From Nitrospirae bacterium CG2_30_53_67 (lineage in GTDB: Bacteria; CG2-30-53-67), in contig MNYV01000020.1 of the NCBI GenBank assembly GCA_001873285.1, positions 1 to 24,616 of the forward strand: a DNA stretch of 24,616 nucleotides, given 5' to 3'. Positions 23,055-24,616 of this stretch are shown here, in pieces. How positions within the stretch are numbered: the stretch's first letter is position 1; the number at the start of each line of letters is the position of its first letter. A program made the position numbers and the translations under genes. Under the pieces are notes generated by a model. That model saw only the letters and a program-made list of their open reading frames with translations, was not told where the DNA came from and searched no databases.

Positions 23055-24616
23055 ATGCCACGACTGACCGAACAAGAACAACAAGAGATCATCCGTTTTC
23101 TGGAGGCGGGCAAACCGCTGCCGGACAAATTTCGTTTCCTGCTCTTTGAGGACAAGCGCGAGGTCGAATTGGTCTGGAACGGCAAGACCAGCGAGGTCTC
23201 CAATATCGTGCTGCCCTTTCAGGTGATCGAGCAGGTGGACGAGCCGCGCGCCGAAAGGCCAGAGGACACGTCACCACAAGGATTGCTTTTTGACGAGCGC
23301 GGCCGCCAACTCAAGGGCTGGACAAACAAGCTCATCTGGGGTGACAACAAGTTGATCCTCTCATCGCTGAAGAACGGCCCCCTGCGCGAGGAGATTGAAA
23401 AGCAGGGCGGCCTTAAGCTGATCTACATCGACCCGCCCTTCGACGTCGGCGCGGATTTCAGCATGGACATCGAGATCGGCGGCGACACCTTCACGAAAAA
23501 CCCCAACATCCTGGAAGAGATTGCTTACCGCGACACCTGGGGCAAAGGCACGGATTCCTTTATCGCCATGATCTACGAGCGGCTGGTGGTGATGCACGAT
23601 TTGTTGGCCGAAGACGGCAGTATTTATGTCCATTGTGATGTGAGAGTTGGAAGTTTTCTAAAACTCGTGCTAGATGAAATTTTTGGTGAAATTGGTTTCA
23701 ATAGCATGGTCATCTGGAAGAGAAGATCAGGCATAGTACAAAAGACAAATCAGTTTGGAATTACGACTGATTTTTTATTCTATTACAACAAAACTGATGA
23801 GTTCACGTTTTCCCCCCAGTTTACAACAGAAGACACAGAGGACTATATCAAGGAAAGATATACTTATAAGGAACCAGGTGGAAGAGTTTACAAGCTTGGT
23901 GATTTAAGCAATCCCGCGAACAGACCTACCCTGAAATATGAATATAAAGGATATGCTCCTCCAGAAAAAGGATGGGCTGTTTCCCGAGAACGAATGGAGC
24001 AAATGGATAAGGAGGGAAGATTATATTTTCCGAAAGACAAAGCTAAAAGATTAATGCGAAAACAATTCCTGGATGAATGGAAAGGTAAACCTGTTCAAAA
24101 CCTATGGGATGATGTTTTTCCTGTTAACTCGCAGGCAAAAGAAAAAGTTGACTACCCCACGCAAAAACCCGAAGCCCTTCTTGAACGCATCATCAAAGCC
24201 TCTTCCAACGAAGGCGACCTGGTTGCCGACTTCTTCTGCGGCTCCGGTACCACCGCCGCCGTGGCGGAAAAGCTGGGGCGCAAGTGGATCGTCAGCGATC
24301 TGGGCAAGTTCGCCATTCACACTACCCGTAAGCGTCTGATCGGCGTGCAGCGGGAACTCAAAGCCGAGGGCAAGGACTACCGCGCCTTTGAAATCCTCAA
24401 CCTGGGCAAGTACGAACGCCAGCACTACATCGGAATAGAACCGCTAATAGACGCGAATGCACGCGAATCAAAAGAAGATATTGGCGTTCATTCGCGTTCA
24501 TTGGCGGTTGAAGATGTTTCCCGCCGGGAAATGCAGCGCCGGATCATCGAACAAAAAGAAAAGGAATTTGTGGAACTGATCCTTCGCGCCTACCGCGCCG
24601 AGAAGACCGACGGCTT
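23055..24616 (+). CDS. mod: Adenine-specific DNA methyltransferase, type III Mod-like (5' part, runs off window)
   Basis: At least 520 residues are open to the window end with no stop. It is a beta-class N6-adenine methyltransferase: the catalytic DPPF (126-129; KLIYIDPPFDVGADF) comes before the AdoMet-binding motif (D392 onward; DFFCGSGTTAAVAEKLGRKW), with the target-recognition region between. EDGSIYVHCD and DYPTQKPEALLERII are further family blocks. The AGAGGA site 6 nt before ATG 23055 supports the start. About 23634-24150, the target-recognition part, is much more AT-rich than either flank. A palindromic repeat is inserted in frame at 24442-24506. A res helicase-nuclease gene would be expected beyond the window; that is inference. 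Confidence 0.93.
   Translation, partial: MPRLTEQEQQEIIRFLEAGKPLPDKFRFLLFEDKREVELVWNGKTSEVSNIVLPFQVIEQVDEPRAERPEDTSPQGLLFDERGRQLKGWTNKLIWGDNKLILSSLKNGPLREEIEKQGGLKLIYIDPPFDVGADFSMDIEIGGDTFTKNPNILEEIAYRDTWGKGTDSFIAMIYERLVVMHDLLAEDGSIYVHCDVRVGSFLKLVLDEIFGEIGFNSMVIWKRRSGIVQKTNQFGITTDFLFYYNKTDEFTFSPQFTTEDTEDYIKERYTYKEPGGRVYKLGDLSNPANRPTLKYEYKGYAPPEKGWAVSRERMEQMDKEGRLYFPKDKAKRLMRKQFLDEWKGKPVQNLWDDVFPVNSQAKEKVDYPTQKPEALLERIIKASSNEGDLVADFFCGSGTTAAVAEKLGRKWIVSDLGKFAIHTTRKRLIGVQRELKAEGKDYRAFEILNLGKYERQHYIGIEPLIDANARESKEDIGVHSRSLAVEDVSRREMQRRIIEQKEKEFVELILRAYRAEKTDG
24442..24506. repeat. Palindromic repeat inserted in frame in the mod gene
   Basis: Two arms of 27 bp (24442-24468 and 24480-24506), made of CGCGAAT/ATTCGCG-type units, pair at most positions around an 11-bp centre. 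The segment keeps the reading frame and adds about 22 residues (LIDANARESKEDIGVHSRSLAV) between conserved parts. Repeats of this CGCGAAT type occur between genes in other bacteria, to my memory; copy number here cannot be judged from one window. Confidence 0.75.

Overview
The window reads as chromosomal DNA of a Gram-negative anaerobe or microaerobe. The best guess is a member of the Deltaproteobacteria/Desulfobacterota or a close neighbour. The grounds are the type IV pilus order pilB-pilT-pilC-pilS-pilR, a short-form ThiC, a HydG-type radical SAM enzyme inside a thiamine operon, and a LapA/LapB pair. This is inference from gene content; no rRNA or other marker gene is present.

Left accessory region (1-4126): on the minus strand lies an integron. 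IntI (2235-3212) is a bona fide integron integrase with the IntI-specific insert. It is followed by a candidate attI (2118-2234) and then one cassette (about 107-2123). The cassette carries an EcoRV-type restriction-modification operon (endonuclease, then methyltransferase) and ends in a 60-bp attC site (101-160). The integrase points toward its cassette, the reverse of the class 1 layout. To the right of intI on the plus strand are a BrnT/BrnA toxin-antitoxin pair with a near-leaderless promoter and a remnant of a second ribbon-helix-helix antitoxin.

Housekeeping core (4142-20297): a minus-strand thiamine operon, thiF-thiH-thiS-thiG-thiE-thiC, runs from a sigma70-like promoter and a TPP riboswitch. 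Its thiH carries the C-terminal CX2CX22C motif of HydG. Divergent from it is a PDZ/radical SAM DUF512 protein. Then come the pilus motor and regulatory genes pilB, pilT, pilC, pilS and pilR, and finally lapA-lapB (envelope/LPS assembly control).

Right accessory region (about 20298-24616): a C5-cytosine methyltransferase, a Vsr mismatch endonuclease and an HNH endonuclease form a compact plus-strand operon. It ends 44 bp before a second attC-like site (22937-22996). This is followed by the 5' part of an adenine methyltransferase gene of type III Mod style that runs off the window. Its target-recognition segment is markedly AT-rich, and a palindromic repeat is inserted in frame near its visible end.

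The main biological point is that two different restriction-modification systems, 20 kb apart, each end in an attC-type recombination site in the orientation expected of a gene cassette. One of them sits directly beside a reversed-orientation integron integrase. A short repeat (GGGCGCTGTCCCTATT) occurs in both accessory regions.
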